DNA of 64,000 nucleotides, taken from AC-32 sp963754265 (GTDB lineage: Bacteria > Actinomycetota > Thermoleophilia > Gaiellales > Gaiellaceae). The stretch lies in the NCBI GenBank assembly GCA_963754265.1, contig CAVWFB010000003.1, positions 248,001 through 312,000 of the forward strand. Direction: 5' to 3'. Positions 8,651 to 16,947 of this stretch are shown piece by piece. A model generated the notes under the pieces. The model worked only from the letters and a program-made list of their open reading frames with translations, had not been told where the DNA came from and did not search any database. Position 1 is the first letter of the stretch. Every line of letters starts with the position of its first letter. Made by a program: the position numbers and the translations under genes.

Positions 8651-9235
8651 TCAGACCGGCGGTCGCGCCGCGGCGAAGGCGCGCTCGGCGGGCTCTCGCG
8701 CAGGGCACGTGACCAGATGGTCGTTGACCACCCCGCACGCCTGCATTGCCGCATACACCGTCGTCGGACCGACGAAGCGGAAGCCCGCCCGGCGGAGCGC
8801 CTTGGACAGCTCCACGGATTCCGGGGTCGTCGAGCGCCAATCCGCAGCCGAACGAGGCGCGCGACCGGGCTTCACGCGATGTGACCAGACGAGCTCCGGC
8901 AGCGAGCTGCCCGAGTCCCTCAACGCAACCGTCGCCCGAGCATTCGCGATCGTCGCCTCGATCTTGCCACGGTGCCGAACGATGCCTGCGTCGGCGAGGA
9001 GGCGCTTCACGTCGCGTTCACCGAACCGCGCCACTCGTTCGGGGTCGAAATCGGCGAACGCCGCCCGGAACGCCTCGCGCTTACGGAGGATCGTCAGCCA
9101 CGAGAGGCCCGACTGGAAGCCCTCGAGGCACAGCCGCTCGTACAGACCCCGCTCGTCGACCACCGGCCGCCCCCACTCCTCGTCGTGGTAGGCGTTGTAG
9201 AGCGGATCGGAGCTCTCCCAGCAGCGGTCTCCCAC
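8651..9235 (-). CDS. tag: DNA-3-methyladenine glycosylase I
   Basis: Base-excision repair enzyme that removes 3-methyladenine from alkylated DNA. The 194-aa product has the family signature at the N-terminus (RCWESSDPLYNAYHDEEWG) and the helix-hairpin-helix region (FQSGLSWLTILRKREAFR). The zinc ligands are visible as Cys4, His17 and a C-terminal His/Cys pair (NDHLVTCPAR). Length and motifs are standard. The 8510-8650 gap upstream of the methyltransferase holds no gene I can support. Confidence 0.93.
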   Translation of the reverse strand: MGDRCWESSDPLYNAYHDEEWGRPVVDERGLYERLCLEGFQSGLSWLTILRKREAFRAAFADFDPERVARFGERDVKRLLADAGIVRHRGKIEATIANARATVALRDSGSSLPELVWSHRVKPGRAPRSAADWRSTTPESVELSKALRRAGFRFVGPTTVYAAMQACGVVNDHLVTCPAREPAERAFAAARPPV

Positions 9236-9262
9236 CGCCCGACGATACCTCCCGAACCCCGG

Positions 9263-9412
9263 TTAGTAGCCCCCGCCACCACCACCGCTGGTGGTGTTCG
9301 TGTTCGTCGTGCCGGTGGAGCCGCCGCCCCCTCCGCCGCTGTTGTTGCCGTTGCTGCCGCAGCCGGCCAGGAAGAGCGCCCCGAGCAGCAAGCCGAGCGC
9401 GAGCTTCTTCAT
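9263..9412 (-). CDS. Small Gly/Asn/Thr-rich lipoprotein
   Basis: This is a 49-residue ORF starting at ATG 9412 behind a strong AAAGGAGG ribosome site. It has a classic lipoprotein signal (MKKLALGLLLGALFLAGC), then a low-complexity tail of Gly, Asn, Thr and Ser ending in Tyr. It is probably exported and lipid-anchored. The tail looks disordered and no function can be assigned. The good ribosome site and signal peptide argue that it is real despite its size. Confidence 0.65.
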   Translation of the reverse strand: MKKLALGLLLGALFLAGCGSNGNNSGGGGGGSTGTTNTNTTSGGGGGGY

Positions 9413-9458
9413 CCAACCTCCTTTCGCTGGTCCCTACGTGGAGGCGGAAAGACCGGTT

Positions 9459-9773
9459 TCAGGCAATGACGACCTTGACCATCCCGTCCTCCACTTTGAC
9501 GGGAAAGGTCTCGACGGGCTCGACCGCCGGCAGCGAGAGCGGCCGGCCCGTGCAGATCTCGATCCGGGCGCCGTGCCGGGGACAGACCGCGTACCCCTCC
9601 TCGACGTCGAAGTCGCCCTCGCAGAGCGGGCCGTCGTCGTGCGAACAGCGATCCTCGATCGCGCAGAAGCGCCCGGACAGGTTGTAGACGCCGACCGAGA
9701 TCTCGCCCGCGTGGACGATCTTGACCGTGCCGGGAGGGAGCTCCTCGACCGGAGCAACGTCGATCTCGGCCAT
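9459..9773 (-). CDS. Rieske [2Fe-2S] ferredoxin associated with SUF
   Basis: The product is 104 aa from ATG 9773. It has both halves of the Rieske site, CSHDDG (Cys-x-His) and CPRHG (Cys-x-x-His), in a NirD/BphA3-like ferredoxin fold. It is the last gene of the sufS-sufU-Rieske run, 8 bp after sufU. In this position such proteins are thought to serve as Fe-S electron carriers linked to cluster assembly; that role is inference from context. Confidence 0.88.
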   Translation of the reverse strand: MAEIDVAPVEELPPGTVKIVHAGEISVGVYNLSGRFCAIEDRCSHDDGPLCEGDFDVEEGYAVCPRHGARIEICTGRPLSLPAVEPVETFPVKVEDGMVKVVIA

Positions 9774-9781
9774 GCTCGCGG

Positions 9782-10210
9782 CTACTTGAGCTCGAGCTCG
9801 TCGAGGCCGGCCCACTCGTCGGGAAGCGGCGTTCCCTTGGCTCGGTGGAGCGCGACCTTGAGCACGCCCAGGCCCAGCAGCGCGCACTTGAGGCGGATCG
9901 GGGTCAGCGGGATGCCGATCTCCTCGAGCAGCGCCTCCTTGGGCAGCCCGGCGATCTCGCCGGCCTTCCGTCCTTTGACCATCTCCATCAGCATCGAGGT
10001 GGACGCCTGGCTGATCGCGCAGCCACGTCCCGAGAACTTCACCTCGTCGATCGTCTCGCCATCGTCCTCGAACTGGACGTAGATCGTGACCTCGTCGCCG
10101 CAGAGCGGGTTGAGGCCCTCCGCCTGAGCATCGGCGTCCTCGATCACGCCGTGGCCACGCGGGTTCTTGTAGTGGTCGAGGATGACCTCGCGATACAGAT
10201 CGTCGACCAT
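9782..10210 (-). CDS. sufU: Fe-S cluster assembly protein SufU
   Basis: Zinc-dependent sulfurtransferase partner of SufS (NifU/IscU fold). The 142-aa product has the three conserved cysteines in NPLCGDE, GRGCAIS and RLKCALL, and the insertion typical of SufU rather than IscU. It accepts persulfide sulfur from SufS in the cytoplasm. It lies 2 bp downstream of sufS, so the two are almost certainly co-transcribed. Confidence 0.94.
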   Translation of the reverse strand: MVDDLYREVILDHYKNPRGHGVIEDADAQAEGLNPLCGDEVTIYVQFEDDGETIDEVKFSGRGCAISQASTSMLMEMVKGRKAGEIAGLPKEALLEEIGIPLTPIRLKCALLGLGVLKVALHRAKGTPLPDEWAGLDELELK

Positions 10211-10212
10211 CG

Positions 10213-11478
10213 CTACCCCAGGATCTTCCGCGTCTTGTGCAGGCCCTCGACGAGCCGGTCGATCTCCTCCGGCAGCGTGTAGAGGTAGAAGCTCGCCCGG
10301 TTGGTCGCCGCCACCCCGAGCCGCGCCATCAACGGCTGGCAGCAGTGGTGGCCGGCTCGGATCGCCACTCCTTCGGAGTCGAGCACCTGCGCCACGTCGT
10401 GCGGATGGATGCCTTCGACGTTGAACGAGACGATGCCCGCCCGCCGCTCGGGAGGCGGCCCGTACGTCGTGATCCCACCGACCTCGTCGAGACAGTCGAG
10501 CGCATACGCGACTAGCTCACTCTCGTACTGCGCGATCGCCTCGAGCCCGACCTCGCCGACGTAGTCCATCGCGGCACCGAACCCGAACGCCTCGGCGATC
10601 GGCATCGTGCCCGCCTCGAACTTATAGGGCAGGTCGCCCCAGGTCGTCTCCTCGAGACGGACGGAGCGGATCATGTGCCCGCCGAGATTGAAGGGCGCCA
10701 TCTCCTCCAGTAGCTCGGCGCGCCCCCAGAGGGCACCGACGCCGCTCGGGCCGCACAGCTTGTGCGACGAGAAGGCGAGAAAGTCGCATTGCAGCGCCTG
10801 GACGTCGACGCGGTGATGCGGCGCGCCCTGGGCTGCGTCCACGACCATGATCGCGCCGTGGTCGTGCGCCCACGCGGCCAGCCGCTCGACCGGGTTGACC
10901 GTGCCCAGCGAGTTCGAGACGAGATTCGTCGCGACGACCTTCACCGTCCCGGAGCCCGCGAGCTCGTCGAGCCCGTCGAGCCGGAGCTCGCCGCTGTCGT
11001 CGATCGGCAGCATCCGGAAGTCGGCGCCTGTGCGCTTGGCGATGTACTGCCACGGCACGAAATTCGAGTGGTGCTCGAGCTCGGTCACGAGAACGACGTC
11101 GCCCGGCCCCAGGTTGTCGAGCCCCCAGGCGTAGGCGACGAGGTTGATCGACTCGGTCGCGCTGCGGGTGAAGATCACCTCGCGCGCCGACGGCGCGTTC
11201 ACGAATGCGCGCGCCTTCTCACGAGCTCCCTCGTAACCTGCAGTCGCGCGCTCCGAGAGCGTGTAGACGCCCCGATGCACGTTCGCGTACGAGGTCTCGT
11301 AGAACTCCCGGATGGCGTCGAGCACCTGCCGCGGCTTCTGCGAGCTTGCTGCGGAATCGAGGTACGCGAGCGGCTTTCCGTGGATCTTCTCCTCGAAGAT
11401 CGGGAAGTCGGCGCGCAGTCGCTGCGCGTCGAGCGTGGATCGAGCTGTCACGGCCACAGGGCTATCGTACCGAGGCAT
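10213..11478 (-). CDS. sufS: Cysteine desulfurase SufS
   Basis: PLP enzyme that releases sulfur from L-cysteine for Fe-S cluster building. Visible motifs are YLDSAASSQKP, TELEHHSNFVPW, the PLP lysine in FSSHKLCGPSG, and the nucleophilic cysteine in RAGHHCCQPLM. The start is unclear: ATG 11478, GTG 11457 and GTG 11451 are all in frame, none has a strong ribosome site, and the core begins at about LRADFPIFEEK. The divergent cytochrome gene starts at 11485, so the two promoters must overlap coding sequence or one transcript must be leaderless. Confidence 0.92.
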   Translation of the reverse strand: MPRYDSPVAVTARSTLDAQRLRADFPIFEEKIHGKPLAYLDSAASSQKPRQVLDAIREFYETSYANVHRGVYTLSERATAGYEGAREKARAFVNAPSAREVIFTRSATESINLVAYAWGLDNLGPGDVVLVTELEHHSNFVPWQYIAKRTGADFRMLPIDDSGELRLDGLDELAGSGTVKVVATNLVSNSLGTVNPVERLAAWAHDHGAIMVVDAAQGAPHHRVDVQALQCDFLAFSSHKLCGPSGVGALWGRAELLEEMAPFNLGGHMIRSVRLEETTWGDLPYKFEAGTMPIAEAFGFGAAMDYVGEVGLEAIAQYESELVAYALDCLDEVGGITTYGPPPERRAGIVSFNVEGIHPHDVAQVLDSEGVAIRAGHHCCQPLMARLGVAATNRASFYLYTLPEEIDRLVEGLHKTRKILG

Positions 11479-11484
11479 CGGGTC

Positions 11485-12852
11485 ATGAAGTTTCGCGCCA
11501 CAGCCGCCTTTCTGCTCGCAACGATCCCGCTCGCCGCGGGGTGCGGCAGCTCGGGCGGAAATGCGAGCTCGCCCGGAGGGAAGCTCTTCGCGAGCTCCGG
11601 CTGCGGCAGCTGCCACACCCTCAAGGCCGCGGACGCGAAGGGCCAGGTCGGGCCGAATCTCGACGAGCTGAAGCCCGACGCGTCGACCGTCGAGCATCAA
11701 GTGCGCGTGGGCGGGAACGGCATGCCGTCCTTCGGCAGCAAGCTGACCTCGCGCCAGATCGTGCTCGTCGCCGACTTCGTCGCCGACTCCTCGCGCAGCT
11801 CGGGCAAGGTCGCAGCCTTCAAACCGGACGACACGACCGTGGCGGGCTGCGAGCGGAAGAAGGGAGGTCCCGCCTGCTTCCGTCAGGCATTCGCGAACAT
11901 CGCCTACACCGCTGGCCCGGAGAAGGCGCTCGCGCTGCTCGGGAAGGACGACCTGTCGATCCCGGCGGTTCACGCCGACTGCCACCAGATCTCGCACGCA
12001 GTCGGCCACGGGGCATTGGCCCACTTCAAGAACAACCCGGCCCAGGCGCTCGCCCACGGGGGCATGACCTGCAACTCGGGCTACTACCACGGCGTGATCG
12101 AGCGGGCGTTCGCCGGCGTCCCGCGCGAGGAGGTGACGCGGATCGCGCGGCACCTCTGCACCGGACCGGCTGTCACGAAGGAGGAGTTCCTGCTCTACCA
12201 GTGCGTCCACGGGCTCGGACACGGACTGATGATCTACAGCGGGCTCGATTTGCCGTGGTCACTCCAGACCTGCGACCGGCTGCAGTCCGACTTCGACCGC
12301 GTCTCGTGCACCGGCGGCGTCTTCATGCAAAACCTGATGCCGGGCATGGGCACCTCGCGCTACCTGCGCCAGAAGGACCCGATCTACCCGTGCAACGCCG
12401 TCGCGGAGCGGCACAAGGTCTACTGCTACCTGATGGTCACATCCCGGATCCTGAGCCTTGACGGCTACGACTGGCACAAGACGGCTGCCTGGTGCCGGCG
12501 GAGCGAGAAAGGCTGGGTTGCGACGTGCTTCCAGTCGTACGGACGCGACGCGTCCGGCTTCAGCCAGTACCAGCCACAGCGCACGGTCAGGCTCTGCCTC
12601 GAGGCGGGCGACGACGCGGGCGAATGCCTCTACGGCGCCGCGCGCGACTACGGCAACAACTACGCGGGCGGCGTGGAGGCGGCACGGCTCTGCAACCTCG
12701 CACCGGCGGCCCAGCGCGGCCGTTGCTTCGAGGGCATCGGCACGATCCTCGGCACGCTGCACCGCTACGGGAACGAGCGCAAGTCGGCCTGCAAGGCCGT
12801 CACGCCGGCCCGTTACCGACCCGACTGCTACCGCGGCGCAGCGATCACCTGA
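11485..12852 (+). CDS. Lipoprotein cytochrome c fused to a Cys/His-rich domain of unknown function
   Basis: The product is 455 aa. Residues 1-20 form a lipoprotein signal with Cys20. Residues about 30-105 are a class I cytochrome c (CGSCH at 40-44, axial Met80 in GMPSF). The remaining 340 residues form a domain rich in paired Cys and in repeated H-x-x-GHG-like motifs: CHQISHAVGHG, CNSGYYHG, CVHGLGHG, YPCNAV, ATCFQSYGRD. I do not recognise this domain. The arrangement suggests a metal-binding or redox module exported and fed by the heme domain. It is divergent from sufS and followed 2 bp later by a methyltransferase. Confidence 0.8.
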   Translation: MKFRATAAFLLATIPLAAGCGSSGGNASSPGGKLFASSGCGSCHTLKAADAKGQVGPNLDELKPDASTVEHQVRVGGNGMPSFGSKLTSRQIVLVADFVADSSRSSGKVAAFKPDDTTVAGCERKKGGPACFRQAFANIAYTAGPEKALALLGKDDLSIPAVHADCHQISHAVGHGALAHFKNNPAQALAHGGMTCNSGYYHGVIERAFAGVPREEVTRIARHLCTGPAVTKEEFLLYQCVHGLGHGLMIYSGLDLPWSLQTCDRLQSDFDRVSCTGGVFMQNLMPGMGTSRYLRQKDPIYPCNAVAERHKVYCYLMVTSRILSLDGYDWHKTAAWCRRSEKGWVATCFQSYGRDASGFSQYQPQRTVRLCLEAGDDAGECLYGAARDYGNNYAGGVEAARLCNLAPAAQRGRCFEGIGTILGTLHRYGNERKSACKAVTPARYRPDCYRGAAIT

Positions 12853-12854
12853 GC

Positions 12855-13538
12855 ATGCTCACGGGTCTCGCCGCCCGCGTGTCGCTCTGGAACCGCCGGC
12901 GCAAGCTCGCACTCTTTCTGGACGAGCTGCGCCCAGAGCCGCAGACGACCGTCGTCGACGTCGGCGTCGGCGACACCGGCTTCGACACCGAGCCCGGTGT
13001 CGCGCTGAGCCACAATTTCTTCGAAGCGCTGTATCCGTGGCCCGAGCGGATCACGGCCGTGAGCGACGTGCCCCTGCCGAACTTCGCCCAGGAGTTTCCG
13101 TCGGTCAGCTGCGTGACGGCCAGCGGGACCGACCTCCCGTTCGAGGACGACGCCTTCGACATCGCCTTTTCGAACGCGGTCATCGAGCACGTGGGCGGCC
13201 GTGACGAGCAGCGGCGGTTCGTGCACGAGCTCTGCCGCGTGGCGCCGCGCGTGTTCGTCTCCACTCCGAACCGCAGGTTCCCGGTCGAGGTGCACACGCT
13301 CATGCCGTTCGTCCACTGGCTCCCGCGAGACGCCCGCGACCGGGTTTTCGCCACCCTCCGTCGAGACGCGTGGGCCGGGGTCGAGCTCCTGGATCAGCGG
13401 GAGCTGCTTGGGCTGTTCCCAGCCGAAGCCACAACCCGGGTCGTCGAGTCGAAGATCACGATCACGGTGATAGCGACCCGCCCTCAGCGCGATCCGACCG
13501 GGGCGCCTGGGGAATGCGGGCCTCGAGGGCGCTCGTGA
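12855..13538 (+). CDS. Class I SAM-dependent methyltransferase
   Basis: A 227-aa protein starting at ATG 12855, 2 bp after the cytochrome gene. It has the methyltransferase-11 fold: VVDVGVGDTG (motif I), LPFEDDAFDIAFSNAVIEHV (motifs II/III) and RVFVSTPNRRFPVEVHT. The final TPNRxFPVExHT context is common in methyltransferases found near glycan genes. Substrate is unknown. It overlaps sufD by 77 bp at the 3' ends. Confidence 0.82.
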   Translation: MLTGLAARVSLWNRRRKLALFLDELRPEPQTTVVDVGVGDTGFDTEPGVALSHNFFEALYPWPERITAVSDVPLPNFAQEFPSVSCVTASGTDLPFEDDAFDIAFSNAVIEHVGGRDEQRRFVHELCRVAPRVFVSTPNRRFPVEVHTLMPFVHWLPRDARDRVFATLRRDAWAGVELLDQRELLGLFPAEATTRVVESKITITVIATRPQRDPTGAPGECGPRGRS

Positions 13539-14673
13539 CCGCTTCGCGAACCGGCTCGAGCTCGATCCGGTCGAGCACGTCCTGGAAGAAACCGCGCACG
13601 ATCAGGCGCTCGGCCTCAGGGCGGGGCAGCCCGCGGGCCATCAGGTAGAACAGCTGCTCGCGATCGACCCGGCCCACGGTCGCGCCGTGGGTGCAGCGCA
13701 CGTCGTTGGCGAGGATCTCGAGGCCCGGGATCGGCACCGCGTGCGCGGTCGGAGAGAGCATCAGGTTGCGGCACTCCTGGTAGGCGTTCGTCTTCTGAGC
13801 GTCGCGCTCGACCCGGATCATCCCGCGCCAGACCGCGGTCGCGGTGTCGCGCAAGGCGCCCTTGAAGGCGAAGTCCGACTCGGTGTTCGGCGCCATGTGC
13901 TCCTGGAAGGTGTCGTAGTCGAGGTGCTGGTCGGCGTCGGCGAAGTACGCGCCCGTGACCCGGGACGTCGCACCGGGCCCGGCCAGATCGTTCTGGATCC
14001 AGACCTTGCCCTTCTTCGAGCCGAAGCCGCCGCTGACCCAGTCCAGCTCGGCGTCGCGCTCGACGCGCGCGTGGTGCGAGGCGAAATGCCACGTCTCGCG
14101 CGAGAGGTTCTGCAGCGACACGTACTCGAGCTTCGCGGCCTGCTCGACGAAGAGCTCGGTGACGCCGTTGAAGTACCCGTGCAGATCGGGTGACGTCGAC
14201 GAATACTCCTCGACGAGCGAGAACCGGGAGCCCTCTTCCGCGATCACGAGGAGACGCCAGAAGAGCGAGGCGCCCTCGATCGCGTTCACGACGCGCACGA
14301 AGAGGGGCCGCTCCAGCTCGAGCCCGCCCGGCACGTGCACGAGCAAACCGTGCTTCCAGGCCGCGGCGTTGTGCGCGGCGAACTTGTCGTCCTGCCAGCC
14401 TACGAGCGACCCGAGCCGCTCCTGCGCCTCGTCGAGCGGCTCGAAGCGGATCTCCTTCGGCGCGCGGGTGATCTCGATTCCGGTCTCGGTGACGACGGCC
14501 TCCGCGGCCACCTCGAGCTCGAGCATCGACCCCGGCGCCGCCGCCGGTGTTCGCCCTTCGCCGTCGAACGCCTCGGGATCGAACCCGCGCAAGTCGGTGA
14601 AGCGCCAGTGCTCCTCGGTCGTGTCGGGGAGCGGCAGCTCGCGGTAGCGCTCGAGCGCCTCGGTCCTACTCAT
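13462..14673 (-). CDS. sufD: Fe-S cluster assembly protein SufD
   Basis: Scaffold subunit that pairs with SufB in the SufBC2D complex. About 403 aa from ATG 14673 (MSRTEALERY). The C-terminal SufBD beta-helix is clear: FEEHMAPNTESDFAFKG-type region, HGATVGRVDREQLFYLMARGL and the AERLIVRGFF ending. Its start overlaps the preceding VOC gene by 8 bp, which shows translational coupling within the suf operon. The C-terminal tail overlaps the convergent methyltransferase gene. Confidence 0.93.
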   Translation of the reverse strand: MSRTEALERYRELPLPDTTEEHWRFTDLRGFDPEAFDGEGRTPAAAPGSMLELEVAAEAVVTETGIEITRAPKEIRFEPLDEAQERLGSLVGWQDDKFAAHNAAAWKHGLLVHVPGGLELERPLFVRVVNAIEGASLFWRLLVIAEEGSRFSLVEEYSSTSPDLHGYFNGVTELFVEQAAKLEYVSLQNLSRETWHFASHHARVERDAELDWVSGGFGSKKGKVWIQNDLAGPGATSRVTGAYFADADQHLDYDTFQEHMAPNTESDFAFKGALRDTATAVWRGMIRVERDAQKTNAYQECRNLMLSPTAHAVPIPGLEILANDVRCTHGATVGRVDREQLFYLMARGLPRPEAERLIVRGFFQDVLDRIELEPVREAVTSALEARIPQAPRSDRAEGGSLSP

Positions 14674-15025
14674 ACGGCTTGTACCGCCGGTGCAGGATGA
14701 GCGCGTTCCCGTCGGGATCGAGGCAGACCGCCATCCGGCAGACGCCGGTGTCACCCGAGCCGACGAACTCGACGCCCTTCGCCTCCAGGTCCTTCCTGGC
14801 GGCCTCCACGTCGGGAACGCGGACGGCGAACCCGCCGATGCTCGGCGTGAACTCGATCCCTTCCTTCTCGGGCTCCCAGAACGTGAGGGTCACCTGACCG
14901 GCCGTCAGCTCGTGCGGGTTGTGCGCGTCCGGAGGCAGGCCGAGGACGTCGTGATACCACGCCTGCGCGCGCTCCGCGTCCCGGGTCGCGATGTTGATGA
15001 AGTCGACTCGCTCGACCTGCGTCAC
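14666..15025 (-). CDS. VOC (glyoxalase/bleomycin-resistance fold) protein
   Basis: The product is 119 aa with the two-beta-alpha-beta-beta-beta VOC fold: INIATRDAERAQAWYHDVLGL at the start and CRMAVCLDPDGNALILHRRY at the end. It is a paralogue of the next gene upstream and starts at a GTG overlapping that gene's stop (GTGA). It sits inside the suf operon between sufB and sufD; the functional link to Fe-S assembly is unknown. Confidence 0.85.
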   Translation of the reverse strand: MTQVERVDFINIATRDAERAQAWYHDVLGLPPDAHNPHELTAGQVTLTFWEPEKEGIEFTPSIGGFAVRVPDVEAARKDLEAKGVEFVGSGDTGVCRMAVCLDPDGNALILHRRYKPYE

Positions 15026-15420
15026 GGTGTGCTCCCGTCCGGGTACGGCGCGTAGCGGCGATGCAGCTGGAGCGTGTTGCCGTCCGGATCGAAGAAGACG
15101 GCAATGTGGCAGACCCCGGAGTCGATCGTCTCGCCGCCGAGCTTCACGCCCTCGGCCTCGAGCTTGGCCCTTGCCTCCTCGACATCGTCGACCCGAAGGG
15201 CGATCGGCATCTGGTGCGGCCGCGCCTCGAAGTCCGGGCCCATCGCCTCGGGCGAGACGAGCGCGAGCGTCACATTGCCGAGCTCGTACTCGACCCAGCG
15301 CTCCCCGGAGTTCGGGTTGCGCCTCAGGCCGAGCGTCTGGCCGTAGAACTCGTCGGCTCGAGCGAGGTCTTGGACGGGGACAGCTACGAAGTCGGCGCGC
15401 TCGACCCCGAGATCAGCCAA
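15022..15420 (-). CDS. VOC (glyoxalase/bleomycin-resistance fold) protein
   Basis: The product is 132 aa and paralogous to its downstream neighbour: AVPVQDLARADEFYGQTLGL and CHIAVFFDPDGNTLQLHRRY. It starts at TTG 15420 with a GGAAGGG ribosome site. That ribosome site lies within a 24-bp near-copy of the 3' end of sufB. Substrate is unknown. Confidence 0.83.
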   Translation of the reverse strand: MADLGVERADFVAVPVQDLARADEFYGQTLGLRRNPNSGERWVEYELGNVTLALVSPEAMGPDFEARPHQMPIALRVDDVEEARAKLEAEGVKLGGETIDSGVCHIAVFFDPDGNTLQLHRRYAPYPDGSTP

Positions 15421-15438
15421 CCGACCCTTCCATCTCGA
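15415..15438. repeat. 24-bp direct repeat of the sufB 3' end (outer copy)
   Basis: This 24-bp segment matches 15534-15557 at 22 positions, 119 bp away. The other copy encodes the last residues of SufB (QMEGSVG) and its stop region. This copy spans the start and ribosome site of the VOC gene. The two copies bracket a C/G-run-rich insert, like a target duplication. Confidence 0.6.
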
Positions 15439-15452
15439 CGTGGGTGAACCCC

Positions 15453-15477
15453 TGGTTCCCCCACGAGCCCCCTCCTT
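15453..15477. repeat. C-run intergenic motif, copy C
   Basis: The sequence GGTTCCCCC, ACGAG, CCCCC, TCCTTC is close to the motif at 8-28. On the minus (transcribed) strand it reads as G-runs spaced by 5-nt loops, with a further GGGG just downstream, so the sufB-VOC transcript could form a G-quadruplex here. Confidence 0.4.
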
Positions 15478-15531
15478 CAGAACGGAGGCTCGCGTCCAGC
15501 GGCTCAGGAGCCGACAGAGGGAATCGTTGCA

Positions 15532-16947
15532 CTAGCCGACCGACCCTTCCATCTGGAGCTGGATCAGGCGGTTCATCTCGACCGCGTACTCCAGCGGGAG
15601 CTCCTTCGTGATCGGCTCGACGAAGCCGGACACGATCATCGCCGACGCCTCGGCCTCGGAGAGACCGCGCGACATCAGGTAGAAGAGCTGCTCCTCGCCG
15701 ATCTTCGAGACCGTCGCCTCGTGCCCGATGTCCACCTCGTCCTCGTCGATCTTGATGTACGGGTAGGTGTCGGAGCGCGACTTCTCGTCGAGGATCAGCG
15801 CGTCGCAGACGACCTTCGACTTCGCGTGCGTGGCGCCCTTGGCGACCTCGAGCAGCCCGCGGTAGCCGGCACGGCCCCCGTCCTTCGAGATCGACTTCGA
15901 GGTGATGACGGAGGTCGTGTTCGGCGCGATGTGGACGCACTTGCCGCCCGCGTCCTGGTGCTGGCCCTTGCCGCCGAAGGCGATCGAGAGCACCTCGCCG
16001 TGGGCACGCTCGCCGAGCAGCCAGATCGCCGGGTACTTCATCGTCAGCTTGGAGCCGAGGTTGCCGTCGACCCACTCCATGGTCGCGTCCTCGTAGGCGA
16101 CGGCGCGCTTCGTGACGAGGTTGTAGACGTTGTTCGACCAGTTCTGGATCGTCGTGTAGCGGCAGCGCGCTTTCGGCTTGACGATGATCTCGACCACGGC
16201 CGAGTGCAGCGAGTCGCTCGAGTAGATCGGCGCGGTGCAGCCCTCGACGTAGTGCACGTAGGCGCCCTCGTCGACGATGATCAGCGTGCGCTCGAACTGG
16301 CCCATGTTCTCCGCGTTGATGCGGAAGTAGGCCTGGAGCGGCATCTCGACCTTCACGCCCGGCGGGACGTAGATGAACGACCCGCCCGACCAGACCGCGG
16401 AGTTGAGCGCCGCGAACTTGTTGTCGTTCTGCGGGATGATCGTGCCGAAGTACTGCTTGACGAGCTCTTCGTGCTCGCGCAGGGCGGTGTCCATGTCCAG
16501 GAAGATCACGCCCTTGTCCGTGAGGTCCTGCTGGAGCTTGTGGTAGACGACCTCGGACTCGTACTGCGCGCCGACGCCGGCGAGGTACTTCTTCTCGGCC
16601 TCGGGGATACCGAGCTTGTCCCAGGTGTCCTTGATCTCGGAGGGCAGGTCCTCCCACGAATTCGCCTGCTTCTCGGTCGGACGGATGTAGTAGAAGATGT
16701 TCTCGAAGTCGATCCCGGACAGATCGCCGCCCCACTCGGGCAGGGGGCGCGCCCGGAAGTACTCGAGCGACTTGAGGCGGTACTTGCGCATCCACTCCGG
16801 CTCGTTCTTGTGCTCCGAGATCGATGCCACGAGCTCGGGCGAAAGACCGCGACCCGACTTGAAGAAATAGTTCTCCTCGTCGTGAAAGCCGTACTTGTAG
16901 TCGTTACCGATCCCGGCGACGACTTCGGTTTCAGGAGTTGCTGCCAT
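15532..16947 (-). CDS. sufB: Fe-S cluster assembly protein SufB
   Basis: Scaffold subunit on which the Fe-S cluster is built, in complex with SufC and SufD. The product is 471 aa from ATG 16947 (MAATPETEVV). Motifs are IPQNDNKFAALNSAVWSGG, YVPPGVKVEMPLQAYFRIN, YVEGCTAPIYSSDSLH, the HQDAGGKCVHIAPNT cluster/sulfur region and IGHEATVSKIGEEQLFYLMS. The start overlaps sufC by 17 bp. Length and motifs are standard. Confidence 0.96.
   Translation of the reverse strand: MAATPETEVVAGIGNDYKYGFHDEENYFFKSGRGLSPELVASISEHKNEPEWMRKYRLKSLEYFRARPLPEWGGDLSGIDFENIFYYIRPTEKQANSWEDLPSEIKDTWDKLGIPEAEKKYLAGVGAQYESEVVYHKLQQDLTDKGVIFLDMDTALREHEELVKQYFGTIIPQNDNKFAALNSAVWSGGSFIYVPPGVKVEMPLQAYFRINAENMGQFERTLIIVDEGAYVHYVEGCTAPIYSSDSLHSAVVEIIVKPKARCRYTTIQNWSNNVYNLVTKRAVAYEDATMEWVDGNLGSKLTMKYPAIWLLGERAHGEVLSIAFGGKGQHQDAGGKCVHIAPNTTSVITSKSISKDGGRAGYRGLLEVAKGATHAKSKVVCDALILDEKSRSDTYPYIKIDEDEVDIGHEATVSKIGEEQLFYLMSRGLSEAEASAMIVSGFVEPITKELPLEYAVEMNRLIQLQMEGSVG
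15534..15557. repeat. 24-bp direct repeat at the sufB 3' end (inner copy)
   Basis: This is the native copy of the repeat, encoding the C-terminus of SufB. It matches 15415-15438 with two mismatches. Confidence 0.6.

Noticed and set aside
15413..16795. A 460-codon minus frame through sufB
   Set aside because: It is a GC-rich shadow of sufB with Arg/Gly noise and no domain.
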